Assembly (NCBI GenBank): GCA_002331575.1
Contig: DCZG01000053.1
Span: 268-50,478 of the forward strand
DNA from: Atopobium sp. UBA2090
GTDB taxonomy: Bacteria; Actinomycetota; Coriobacteriia; Coriobacteriales; Atopobiaceae
Direction of reading: 5' to 3'
Length of the DNA stretch: 50,211 nucleotides
Shown here piece by piece: positions 1 to 8,094 of this stretch. The notes below the pieces were generated by a model, which was not told where the DNA came from, searched no databases, and saw nothing but the letters and a program-made list of their open reading frames with translations. Numbering within the stretch: position 1 is the first letter of the stretch; each line of letters begins with the position of its first letter. A program made the translations under genes and the position numbers.

Positions 1-854
1 TGGCAGCGCGAGGCGTCGCCGAGAGCCATTCCCCACTCCGCCGCCGCATAGGTGGTGAACCAGGTCTCCATGGCGTTGTATCCGATGAACCAGAGCGCGA
101 TCGAGACGAGGAGGAAGGTGAGGGAGCGACGCACCGGCTTGGGCAGGACCTCGTTGCCCGACTCGTCCCTCTCCGTGAGGTTCTCCTCGGGATGCTCGGC
201 CTCGTACTCCGCGACGTCATGCTCGATCGCGGGCTCGCGGATGGTGAGGAAGACGACGGCGACCGAGACGATCATGATTCCTGCCACGATGACGAAGAGC
301 GGGAGGTAGTCCACGTGATCGAGGCCGGCGGTGCGCGACTTGCCGTAGAGCACGGCGGCGATGCCCAGGTAGAGGATGCCGCCCACGGCGCCCATGAGGT
401 TGATGATGGCGTTGCCGCGGGAGCGGAGGGGCTTCGGCGTGAGGTCGGGCATGAGCGCGACGGCGGGGCTTCGATAGGTGCCCATGGCGACGAGCAGGGC
501 GAGAAGCACCGCGACGAAGGCGGCTATCTTCCACGAGTCGGCGCCCGCCGCGTACGAGTCGTCGATCATCGGCAGCACGACCATGAGCAGCACCGCCGCG
601 ATCGTTCCGAAGACGATGAACGGCATGCGCTTGCCCCAGGGATGCCGGCACCGGTCCGAGATCGTGCCGAAGATCGGCAGCAGGAAGAGGGCGAGCACGT
701 TGTCGGCGGCCATGATCACGCCCGAGATCGTCTCGTTCATGTGGAAGGTGTTCGTGAGCATGAGCGGAATCACGCTGTTGTACAGCTGCCAGAACGCACA
801 GATGGAGAAGAACGCGAATCCGATGAGGACCGTCCGCTTTACGTCGAGCTTCAT
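1..854 (-). CDS. MFS transporter (partial, C-terminus off the left edge)
   Basis: Major facilitator superfamily permease, read from an ATG at 854; about 284 residues are visible before the left edge. The protein opens MKLDVKRTVLIGFAF and has strongly hydrophobic segments in the TM1, TM3, TM4 and TM6 positions. After TM2 it carries the loop motif GTISDRCRHPWGKRMPF, the MFS motif A (GxxxDRxxxxxGKRxP) in the form typical of sugar/cation symporters of the GPH/SLC45 type. A charged central loop (around residues 220-250, rich in Glu) precedes the second half. Substrate cannot be told; a sugar or glycoside is a guess from the motif A variant. The gene lies 82 bp downstream of apbE on the same strand and may be the end of that operon, but nothing links the functions. 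Confidence 0.8.
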   Translation of the reverse strand, partial: MKLDVKRTVLIGFAFFSICAFWQLYNSVIPLMLTNTFHMNETISGVIMAADNVLALFLLPIFGTISDRCRHPWGKRMPFIVFGTIAAVLLMVVLPMIDDSYAAGADSWKIAAFVAVLLALLVAMGTYRSPAVALMPDLTPKPLRSRGNAIINLMGAVGGILYLGIAAVLYGKSRTAGLDHVDYLPLFVIVAGIMIVSVAVVFLTIREPAIEHDVAEYEAEHPEENLTERDESGNEVLPKPVRRSLTFLLVSIALWFIGYNAMETWFTTYAAAEWGMALGDASRC

Positions 855-936
855 GCGCGCCTCCCGTCAGGTGCCGGATGGCCCAATGGTAGCCGAGCCG
901 GCAGGAGGCAGAGGGTCCTTCTCGCCAGACGGGACG

Positions 937-1881
937 CTACCGCGCGGTCGACCGAGAGGGGGACGCGACGACGGACGGCGAGGTCGAGACGACCCCTCCG
1001 TCCTCGAACACGAGGACGAGTTCGAGACCGAGCGAACGCGCCCAGCCGACGGCGTCCGCGGCGCCCGCAACGAGGGCGGCGGTCGCGAGGGCATCCGCCA
1101 CGAGGGCGTCGGGGCCGATGAAGGTGACGCCGAGAAGCCCCGTCTGCGTGGGGCTGCCCGTGCGCGGGTCGACCACGTGGTGATAGCGGATGCCGTCGCG
1201 GACGAAGAACCGCTCGTTGGTGCCGGAGGTCACGACGGAGGTGTCGCTGACAAGGACCTGCGCCGCGGCGACGCCCGTCGGGGCGAGCGGGTCCTGGATG
1301 CCGACCGACCACGCCTCGGCCTCGTCGGGTGCCCCGAGCACGGTGACGCTGCCACCGAGATCGAGAAGGGCGTCGGAGATCCCGTTGTCGCGCAGGATGC
1401 GCTCGAACTCGTTGGCGGCGTATCCCTTGGCAATGCCACCGAGGTCGACGGACGTGCCGGCGTCGAGGGCGACCCTTCGCCCAGCCTCGTCAACGCGCAC
1501 GTGCTCCCAGCCCACGGACTCACGGGCGCGCATGATCTCCTCGGACGAGGGCACGCGCCCCTCGCGGATGCAGGGCTTCCAGAGGGAGGCGAGCGGTCCC
1601 ACGGTCACGTCGAAGGCGCCGTCGGTGACCGCGCCCATCTCGCTCGCCCGGGCGAGGATGCGGGCCACATCCTCTGGAACGGCGGTCAAACCCGTTCCCG
1701 AGGACGCATTGAGCCTGCTCACGGCCGAGACGGGGTCGAAGACGCTCATCTCGCCGTGAATGGTCATGGCGCGGTCGCGCACCGCGGCGAGAACCTCGCG
1801 CGTCTCGTCGGCATGGCCGGGCACGCGGACGAGACAGTCCGTTCCGAACGCGGAGAACCTCATGCTCGACCAGGTCGCCAT
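937..1881 (-). CDS. apbE: FAD:protein FMN transferase, ApbE family
   Basis: 314 residues. ApbE enzymes split FAD and attach FMN covalently to a Thr in a SGAT-type motif of a partner protein. Visible family motifs are FSAFGTDC at the N-terminus, SVDLGGIAKGYA (144-155), HHVVDPRTGSP (234-244), and DALATAAL (263-270) holding a metal-binding Asp. The partner is very likely the gene just upstream, which ends 2 bp before this start and carries SGATHSS near its C-terminus, so the two are probably co-transcribed. Odd point: most ApbE proteins acting on exported targets have a signal peptide or lipobox, but here the catalytic fold starts within the first ten residues and no export signal is visible. 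Either the start is misjudged or flavinylation happens in the cytoplasm before export. Confidence 0.92.
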   Translation of the reverse strand: MATWSSMRFSAFGTDCLVRVPGHADETREVLAAVRDRAMTIHGEMSVFDPVSAVSRLNASSGTGLTAVPEDVARILARASEMGAVTDGAFDVTVGPLASLWKPCIREGRVPSSEEIMRARESVGWEHVRVDEAGRRVALDAGTSVDLGGIAKGYAANEFERILRDNGISDALLDLGGSVTVLGAPDEAEAWSVGIQDPLAPTGVAAAQVLVSDTSVVTSGTNERFFVRDGIRYHHVVDPRTGSPTQTGLLGVTFIGPDALVADALATAALVAGAADAVGWARSLGLELVLVFEDGGVVSTSPSVVASPSRSTAR

Positions 1882-1883
1882 CG

Positions 1884-3215
1884 CTATGCCTTCGCCTGCG
1901 CGATCGCGTTCGCGACTGCCTCCATGATGCCATCGGAGGAGTGCGTGGCACCGGACACGGCACTGACGCTGGTGCTCTGCGCCTCGATGATTTCCGAGAC
2001 CACGGTGGAGAACGCGCGGTTGTAGTAGGGCGTGTCGTCCTGGGTGCTCACGGTGGTGATGTCGGTGATGGCGCCGTTCGAGATCGTCACGCTGACGGTG
2101 GTGGTGCCGTTCTTGTGGCCGGTGCCGCTGCCCGTGTAGGTGCCGTCGACGTAGCCGGAGGCCGTTGTCGCAGTCGTGGCCGTGGTCGTGGTCGTCGAGG
2201 TGGTGGAGGAGGTGTCGGACGTGGTGGCAGACGTGGTGCTGGTGTCAGACGTCGTGGTGGTTGACGTCGTCGCATCGGACGGCGCGGCAGCATCGCTCAC
2301 GGTCTCCAGCCCCGTTCCCTCGCCGGACTGCGTCTGGGTGATGGCGGTGGACGCCTGAGATGCCTGAGCGAACGCGTTCGTGGCGACGCCGCCCACCGCA
2401 TAGAGTCCGAGGACCGAGACGGCACAGGCTGCCGTCACCACGGGCGCGGCGTCGGGCGCGACGGCACCGAGCTCCGCGTTCTCATGCGGGCACACGGCGG
2501 TGCAGCGCATGCAGTCGATGCACTCGCCGGACGAGACCTTGTCCACGCGACCGAGCGAGATGGCCATCGGACAGACGGAACTGCAGGCGCGGCAACGACC
2601 GCCGCACGTCTTCCTCGGCTTGCGGATGCGGAGGAGGCGCGTGTGGGAGAAGATCGAGTAGATGGCGCCCATAGGGCAGAGGTAGCGGCAGAAGAACCGC
2701 TCCACGAACAGCGACGCCACCATGATGGCTGCGAGCAGCACCAGACCGACGGTGTACCCCGTGAGGGCACCTGCGAAGTCGGGCGGCCACGTCGCCAGGC
2801 TGGCGAAGGCCTCCCAGGGGCTCCAGGACTCGGAGACGGACACGATGCCCAGCCAGCAGAGGACGACGAGTGCGAGCACGGCGTACTTCACGAGCTTGAG
2901 GCCCTTGTCCGCACCATCGGGAACCTTGACCTGAATCTTGGCCTTGCGGCCGATGGCGCCGAGAAGGTCGCCCATCGCGCCGAAGGAGCAGACCCAGCCG
3001 CAGAACACGCGTCCGACGAGCATGGTCGCGACGATGGTGACGACGGCGGCCACGACCTGAGACGCGAGAGAGACGGGATAGGTACCGGTCGCGATGGCGG
3101 TGACGAGCGCACCGACACCCGAGAGGGCCTCGACGAAAAGGCCGGGAAGCACGATGAACGAAGCAATCTGCACTGCTGCGCGAATGATGCCCGCGCGCTT
3201 GTATCTGTTGGTCAT
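1884..3215 (-). CDS. NapH/NosR-like 4Fe-4S membrane protein with C-terminal FMN-binding domain
   Basis: 443 residues. Transmembrane segments lie around residues 12-45, 52-72, 110-127 and 155-172, with FCGWVC (71-76) and FCRYLCP (175-181), the paired CxxxC motifs of NapH/NosR-type quinol-interacting proteins. A two-cluster ferredoxin domain follows: C204, C208, C211, C215 and C232, C235, C238, C242. A fifth hydrophobic segment (about 257-279) leads into a low-complexity Ser/Thr-rich linker (about 287-352). The FMN-binding domain (353-443) ends with SGATHSS (421-427), so Thr424 is the predicted covalent FMN site. The plan suggests electrons passing from the membrane through Fe-S centres to an extracytoplasmic flavin. 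ApbE follows in the operon. The start is an ATG with an AAGGATGAG ribosome-binding site. Confidence 0.9.
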   Translation of the reverse strand: MTNRYKRAGIIRAAVQIASFIVLPGLFVEALSGVGALVTAIATGTYPVSLASQVVAAVVTIVATMLVGRVFCGWVCSFGAMGDLLGAIGRKAKIQVKVPDGADKGLKLVKYAVLALVVLCWLGIVSVSESWSPWEAFASLATWPPDFAGALTGYTVGLVLLAAIMVASLFVERFFCRYLCPMGAIYSIFSHTRLLRIRKPRKTCGGRCRACSSVCPMAISLGRVDKVSSGECIDCMRCTAVCPHENAELGAVAPDAAPVVTAACAVSVLGLYAVGGVATNAFAQASQASTAITQTQSGEGTGLETVSDAAAPSDATTSTTTTSDTSTTSATTSDTSSTTSTTTTTATTATTASGYVDGTYTGSGTGHKNGTTTVSVTISNGAITDITTVSTQDDTPYYNRAFSTVVSEIIEAQSTSVSAVSGATHSSDGIMEAVANAIAQAKA

Positions 3216-3548
3216 CTCTCATCCTTTCTCCTGTGTTGATGAGAAATATGCACCGATATCGATCTCTTCAGACTGACAAAGTCGGTGCTTCACGAAGGCC
3301 GTCCAATGCTTTTGTGTTCCTGAAAATGCCTGTAGGAGCCCTGTGTCAAACGACGGAAGGAGGGGAATGGGCGTCGCGATCGCGAGCTCGCAGAACCCTG
3401 GATTGAGCGGCCCCATGGGGCTTCTCGCCTTCTCCGCCTTCGGACGTACCTGACGGGGCCCAGCCGATGGAACTCGTCCATGCGTAGTACCCTAGAGACG
3501 GAACGACTTCGGCGAAAGCGCCGACACGCATAGCTAAGGAACCCAATC
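3216..3548. other. Divergent intergenic region, 333 bp
   Basis: This separates the minus-strand flavin electron-transfer operon from the plus-strand DUF3825 gene, so it must hold both promoters. Each gene has a clear ribosome-binding site (AAGGATGAG before 3215 on the minus strand, AAGGAAC before 3549 on the plus strand). I see no convincing -35/-10 pair. A short AT-richer stretch around 3236-3262 on the minus-strand side is the likeliest place for one. No RNA gene or repeat was recognised. Confidence 0.4.
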
Positions 3549-5378
3549 ATGGCCACAATCACACCCGGGAACCGTCTCTACCTCTACCAGCTTCTCTCGC
3601 GCGAACTCGGCGCGGGAAGGCAGACGCTGATCAGCAGGGTCGACGAGGTCCTCTCCGCCGACGGCCTCGCCCCGGCCGACCTCGACTGCTCCGACGCGCA
3701 GGAACTCCTCGAGGGACTCGACTTCGTGAAGCTCACGGTCTTCAAGGGCGGGCGCGTGTATGCCACCGTGATGCCGGACGACGCGGCCGACCAGCTGCTC
3801 GCCGCGACCGACAACCCCGCCGACAACGACAAGGCGAAGGGCAAGCCGTGGAAGCGCAGGGGCGCGAAGTCGGTGAGACCGGTCAAGCCTCGTCACGTCA
3901 TCACGGAGGAGCCTGCTGCCGCGCCCGCACCCGTGGAGCCCGTGGTCGAGACGCCGTCAGCGGCACCCGTCCGCGAGCAGGAGGCCTGTGCCCCGGAGGT
4001 CCCGCAGGCGGAGCCCGAGCCCGAGCAGCCCGCCGAGCCCGAGCCCACGCCACCAGCCCCGCAGGAGGTGCCCACGGCCGAGCTCGAGACGCCCCCGGCA
4101 GAACCAGTCGCTGCGGCAGCACCGCCGACGACGCCGTCCATCAACCTCACGATCACCTACAACCCCTACGAGGAGATGGAGCGCGACCTTCGCGAGACGC
4201 TGACGTCGGCCGCTGAGCCCTCAGAGGCTGCTTCGCCAGAGCCAGAATCCGAACCACGTCCCATCGCACCCGTTCACGTCATCCAGTCGGACCTCCCCCA
4301 GCACTTCTCGGAGGATGTCATCGTGAGGGACGGTCCGCTCAGCGTTCTCTATCAGAATCTGCCGATCGACGTCGAGCCCATGGCCGTTCTCGACGAGGAT
4401 TGGCGCGTCTCGCGGTCCACGGGAACTTTCGAGGGCATACGCAGCACTTTGACCTTTCCCCTCCGCTACCTCCGCAAGGACGGCCAGGGCCCCATCACCG
4501 TGACGCTGCGCCGCTCGGCCAAGGCGATGGCCGGAAAGCGCTGGTCGGTCGACCAGGTCAACGTAGGCGGCGAGACGACCGACACGTCGGAGGTGCCGGG
4601 CTTCGATGGCGTCGAGAAGCGCGACGAGGGTGCCTGGACCGACCTCTCCGGCGCGTCGCGGGCTTCCCTCGCCTCCTCGAGCCCCATTCGCGAGTTCACC
4701 CAGTTCGCCCTCATCGGCACCTGGGACGGGCTTCTCTCCGAGCTCGCCCGCATCGCCGTGCCAGAGCGGTGGGACTACCCCAGCAAGTCGAACCACGCGA
4801 TCCTGCGCGAGTACGTCACCGTGACCTTCCACAGGATCGTCCACGAGGGCAAACTCGCGGTGGCGGCTGGCGAATCGTTCGCTGCCTTCGACACGGGCCT
4901 CCTGACCGTACGCGGCGAGGACGTCTACGCCTGCTTCTCCGCACACGAGGGGGACATCCCCTGGGCGTTCTCGGGCTTCTGCGTCGTGGACGAGGGGGAG
5001 TTAGGAATGCGCCTCGCGAGGACCTTCGACGAATTGCCGCTGCCCGCCCGCTACGTGGACGAGACCACCGACTTGTCCTCCCTCGCAAACGTGACGGTCT
5101 CAGTGAGCCCCACGGTTCGGAGGCGGTTCTCGCAGCCGATCGAGGAGCAGGTGGCGAGGCTTCTGAGAAGAGCTGGGGAAGGTTGTGGCGTCGCCGCACC
5201 CGCATACGACCCCGCCGACGAGACGATCAAGCTGCTCCTCCCCTTCGACGGCAGAAACGCGATCGTAGTGGCGAGCCGTGGCGACGGCAACTACGAAGTC
5301 ACGTCGGTCATGCCGCTCGAGAGGGCACGTGTCTGCGCCCGCGTGGTGAGCGCCGCCGTCCCCTCCTGGCTCGGATAG
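3549..5378 (+). CDS. DUF3825 domain-containing protein with N-terminal helical domain and Pro/Glu linker
   Basis: 609 residues, three parts. The first ~75 residues form a compact domain (NRLYLYQLLSREL, then helices, then VKLTVFKGGRVYATVM) that reads like a winged-helix or OST-HTH/LOTUS-type nucleic-acid-binding unit; that is inference from its pattern. Residues ~118-205 are a low-complexity linker of repeated Pro, Glu and Ala. The C-terminal ~350 residues match the DUF3825 pattern as I recall it: FTQFALIGTWDGLLSELARIA, then ILREYVTVTF and AAFDTGLLT. DUF3825 has no established function; in other proteins it is found with nucleic-acid-related domains. The gene has its own ribosome-binding site and stands alone. 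A 72-bp palindrome starts at the base after its stop codon. Confidence 0.75.
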   Translation: MATITPGNRLYLYQLLSRELGAGRQTLISRVDEVLSADGLAPADLDCSDAQELLEGLDFVKLTVFKGGRVYATVMPDDAADQLLAATDNPADNDKAKGKPWKRRGAKSVRPVKPRHVITEEPAAAPAPVEPVVETPSAAPVREQEACAPEVPQAEPEPEQPAEPEPTPPAPQEVPTAELETPPAEPVAAAAPPTTPSINLTITYNPYEEMERDLRETLTSAAEPSEAASPEPESEPRPIAPVHVIQSDLPQHFSEDVIVRDGPLSVLYQNLPIDVEPMAVLDEDWRVSRSTGTFEGIRSTLTFPLRYLRKDGQGPITVTLRRSAKAMAGKRWSVDQVNVGGETTDTSEVPGFDGVEKRDEGAWTDLSGASRASLASSSPIREFTQFALIGTWDGLLSELARIAVPERWDYPSKSNHAILREYVTVTFHRIVHEGKLAVAAGESFAAFDTGLLTVRGEDVYACFSAHEGDIPWAFSGFCVVDEGELGMRLARTFDELPLPARYVDETTDLSSLANVTVSVSPTVRRRFSQPIEEQVARLLRRAGEGCGVAAPAYDPADETIKLLLPFDGRNAIVVASRGDGNYEVTSVMPLERARVCARVVSAAVPSWLG

Positions 5379-5450
5379 ATGGATAAGGGGACAGGTTCAT
5401 ATTCCATGCCATTCAAATGGCATGGAATATGAACCTGTCCCCTTTTCCAT
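5379..5450. repeat. Long palindrome with GGGGACAGGTT/AACCTGTCCCC arms
   Basis: Inverted repeat with 35-bp arms, 5379-5413 and 5416-5450, a 2-bp centre and one mismatch (5384/5445). The inner 29 bp of each arm are perfectly complementary. The core GGGGACAGGTT is shared with the element at 39654-39757. It starts at the base after the DUF3825 stop codon and could end transcription or form a cruciform. Similar GGGGACAGGTT palindromes are, from general knowledge, scattered through many bacterial genomes and are sometimes linked to REP-associated Y1 transposases; none is encoded in this window. Confidence 0.9.
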
Positions 5451-5550
5451 CCCTTTTCCAGCTGATGGCCATTTATAGGACCCTATTTCCCCACGCCCCC
5501 GCGCGGCTACAATGAACCCACGCATACGAACCTGCTTGGGAGGTCCCGTC

Positions 5551-6759
5551 ATGGACAAGATTCAAATGAAGACCCCGCTCGTCGAGATGGACGGCGACGA
5601 GATGACTCGCATCATCTGGCAGATCATCAAGGACGAGCTGCTGGCGCCCTTCGTCAACCTCGATACCGAGTACTACGACCTCGGCCTCAAGCACCGTGAC
5701 GAGACGGACGACCAGGTAACCATCGATTCCGCTGAGGCAACCAAGCGACTGGGGGTCGCCGTCAAGTGCGCCACCATCACCCCCAATGCGGCGCGCGTCG
5801 AGGAGTACGGCCTCAAACAGATGTGGAAGAGCCCCAACGGCACCATCCGCGCCATGCTCGACGGCACCGTGTTCCGCGCCCCCATCCAGGTCAACGGCAT
5901 CGAGCCGCAGGTCAAGTGCTGGAAGAAGCCCATCACGATCGCCCGCCACGCCTACGGCGACATCTACAAGAACACCGAGATGCGCATCCCCGGCCCTGGC
6001 ACGGTCGAGCTCGTCTACACCGCCGCCGACGGCACCGAGCAGCGCGCACTCATCCACGACTTCGCGGGTGCTGGCGTAGTGCAGGGCGTTCACAACCTCG
6101 ACGACTCCATCACGAGCTTTGCTCGCAGCTGCTTCGAGTACGCGCTCTCGACGCACCAGGACCTCTGGTTCGCCACCAAAGACACCATCTCCAAGACCTA
6201 CGACCACCGCTTCAAGGACATCTTCGCCGACATGTACGACGCCGAGTACAAGGACCGGTTCGAGGCAGCCGACATCACGTACTTCTACACGCTCATCGAT
6301 GACGTCGCGGCTCGCATCATGAAGACCGAGGGCGGCTTCATCTGGGCGTGCAAGAACTACGACGGCGACGTCATGAGCGACATGCTCTCGTCGGGCTATG
6401 GCTCGCTCGCGATGATGACCTCGGTGCTCGTGAGCCCCCACGGCTACTTCGAGTACGAAGCCGCCCACGGAACGGTCCAGCGCCATTACTACAAGTACCT
6501 CAAGGGCGAGAGGACAAGCACCAACTCGGTCGCCACGATCTTCGCCTGGACTGGCGCGCTGCGCAAGCGCGGCGAGCTTGACGGCACGCCCGACCTCGTG
6601 GACTTCGCCGACCGTCTCGAGCGGGCGACGATCGACACGATCGAGTCCGGCAAGATGACGGGCGACCTCGCACGCATCACCACGCTGGAGGACCCGGTGA
6701 CGCTCGACACCCGCGACTTCATCCTCGCCATTCGCGACACGCTTATTGCCGAGTCGTAG
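5551..6759 (+). CDS. icd: NADP-dependent isocitrate dehydrogenase, eukaryotic-type homodimer
   Basis: 402 residues. It oxidises isocitrate to 2-oxoglutarate and CO2 with NADP. The sequence resembles the IDH1/IDH2-type family: [16 protein letters not shown] at the N-terminus, the substrate loop [42 protein letters not shown] with catalytic and metal-binding acidic residues, and [14 protein letters not shown] for NADP binding. Length is normal for the family (about 400-415). I chose ATG 5551 (MDKIQMK) over the in-frame ATG at 5512 because TTGGGAGGT lies just upstream and family members begin at this point. It stands alone between a palindrome and a hairpin terminator; no citrate synthase or aconitase is near. 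In anaerobes this enzyme usually supplies 2-oxoglutarate for glutamate synthesis. Confidence 0.95.
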   Translation: MDKIQMKTPLVEMDGDEMTRIIWQIIKDELLAPFVNLDTEYYDLGLKHRDETDDQVTIDSAEATKRLGVAVKCATITPNAARVEEYGLKQMWKSPNGTIRAMLDGTVFRAPIQVNGIEPQVKCWKKPITIARHAYGDIYKNTEMRIPGPGTVELVYTAADGTEQRALIHDFAGAGVVQGVHNLDDSITSFARSCFEYALSTHQDLWFATKDTISKTYDHRFKDIFADMYDAEYKDRFEAADITYFYTLIDDVAARIMKTEGGFIWACKNYDGDVMSDMLSSGYGSLAMMTSVLVSPHGYFEYEAAHGTVQRHYYKYLKGERTSTNSVATIFAWTGALRKRGELDGTPDLVDFADRLERATIDTIESGKMTGDLARITTLEDPVTLDTRDFILAIRDTLIAES

Positions 6760-6783
6760 AGGCTCAATCAGTATCAGCTCTGT

Positions 6784-6824
6784 GTGGGTCGAGGGGACGT
6801 TCGAGTTCCCTCGACCCACTCTTT
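6784..6824 (+). terminator. Rho-independent terminator after icd
   Basis: Perfect 12-bp stem GTGGGTCGAGGG (6784-6795) and CCCTCGACCCAC (6808-6819), 12-nt loop, followed by TCTTT. It lies 25 bp after the icd stop and just upstream of the next gene's start. Confidence 0.8.
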
Positions 6825-6837
6825 CAGGACGTCTTGA

Positions 6838-7836
6838 ATGGCGGCGAAAGCGTCGTCAGAATCGTTGGGGGACACGGCAGTGAGCAAGTTCGCACGGGGA
6901 ATCACGATCACGCTTATCGGGGCAGCCCTCTGGGGGTTCTCGGGAACCTGCTCGCAGTACCTCTTCCAGCACTACGACATCGCGCCGCTGCTCGTGACCG
7001 TCATTCGCATGCTTGGCGCCTCCGCGGCGTTTATCGTCGCGATATGCGTGACAGACCGCGAGAAGCTCTCCGCGATTCTCCATGACGCCCCCACGCGTCG
7101 CGGCCTGCTCATCTTCGGCTGCCTCGGGCTCTTCCTCGTGCAGGTGACCTTCGTGGTCACCATCAGCCTCACCAACGCCGGCACGGCCACGGTACTCCAG
7201 GCGCTCAACATCGTCTTCTGCATGCTCATCACCTTCGTCACCGAGAGGCGCGGCCCGCGCGCGACGGAGCTGCTCGCCTTCGTGGCGGCGTTCGTCGCGA
7301 CCGTCCTCGTGGCCACGGGCGGAAACCTCTCGGGCATCAGCATCTCGCCGGCGGGGCTCGCCTGGGGCATCGCGACGGCGTTGACGGCCACCGTCTACAA
7401 CACCTACCCCAAGCGCATGTTCGCCCGCTGGGGCAGCTTCACGATCACGGGTCTCGGCATGCTCGTGGGAGGTGTCACCGCGCTTGCCGTCTGGATCCTC
7501 TCGCCCGCCCTTCCCGTGTCGCTCGGTACGACCCTTGGGGCGGGTTCGCCTCTTCCCGCCATGGGTGCCGACGGGTGGATCGCGCTCGGAATCTTCACCT
7601 TCGTGGGAACCTTCCTCGCCTTCGGGCTCTACCTGCACGGTATCTCGGTCGTGGGGAGCATGCGGGGCAGCATGCTCGGGACCATCGAGCCAGTCACCTC
7701 TATGGTCGTCTCCGCGGCGTGGCTCGGGACGGTCTTCGTGCCCGCTGACTGGCTCGGCCTCGTCCTGATGATCGCCACCGTGTTCCTGGTCACGATGCCG
7801 GCTGTCAACGCGGAAGAGGAGCAGGAGACAGCCTAG
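6838..7836 (+). CDS. DMT-superfamily (EamA) transporter
   Basis: 332 residues with ten hydrophobic segments in two homologous halves, the EamA layout of drug/metabolite exporters. TM1 carries ALWGFSGTCSQYLF, the usual WGxxx motif of the first repeat; the second half starts near LAWGIATALTATVYNTY and contains GISVVGSMRGSMLGTIEPVTSMVVSA cut in its typical place before the last two helices. These proteins export amino acids or other small metabolites; the substrate is unknown. The listed start (ATG 6838) has only a weak AGGACG upstream. A GTG at 6880 (SKFARGITIT) has GGGGGA six bases upstream and begins just before TM1, so the true protein may be 14 residues shorter. Confidence 0.88.
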   Translation: MAAKASSESLGDTAVSKFARGITITLIGAALWGFSGTCSQYLFQHYDIAPLLVTVIRMLGASAAFIVAICVTDREKLSAILHDAPTRRGLLIFGCLGLFLVQVTFVVTISLTNAGTATVLQALNIVFCMLITFVTERRGPRATELLAFVAAFVATVLVATGGNLSGISISPAGLAWGIATALTATVYNTYPKRMFARWGSFTITGLGMLVGGVTALAVWILSPALPVSLGTTLGAGSPLPAMGADGWIALGIFTFVGTFLAFGLYLHGISVVGSMRGSMLGTIEPVTSMVVSAAWLGTVFVPADWLGLVLMIATVFLVTMPAVNAEEEQETA

Positions 7837-8094
7837 CCGCTCCCTGCCAAAGGTGCCAACGCCCTTTGGCAGCCAAAGGGACACCCTCCGACAAGTTCCG
7901 TTCGACCGCCCCGCACCGGCGGACGGTCCACGTGCCTGCCTGCCAAAGGGACAGCCTCAGCCACCATTTTGTGGACACGTCAGCGCCGAGAAGCACGCTG
8001 GCATCTCCAACCGTTGTACCGCCTCAAGCTTCCGTCTTGCCTGGCTGGTCGTTAGATTTCGTCAGAGCGCATACCCGTCACGAGCCTGGTGCCG
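7837..8094. other. Convergent intergenic region with a hairpin and short CCAAAGGGACA repeats
   Basis: It separates the plus-strand DMT gene from the end of the minus-strand DUF4143 gene. An inverted repeat CTGCCAAAG (7844-7852) / CTTTGGCAG (7864-7872) lies 8 bp after the DMT stop and may serve as a terminator, though no T-run follows. The string CCAAAGGGACA occurs twice (7873-7883 and about 7953-7963). No gene is visible here. Confidence 0.4.

Noticed and set aside
478..2025. Long open frame on the plus strand (about 515 codons) across the MFS, apbE and FMN-protein genes
   Set aside because: Antisense shadow in high-GC DNA; composition is unlike a protein (Arg/Gly/Asp/His-rich with no domain), while the minus strand carries clear families.
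7844..7970. CCAAAGGGACA repeats considered as degenerate copies of the GGGGACAGG palindromes
   Set aside because: The shared string is too short and the palindromic arms are not present.
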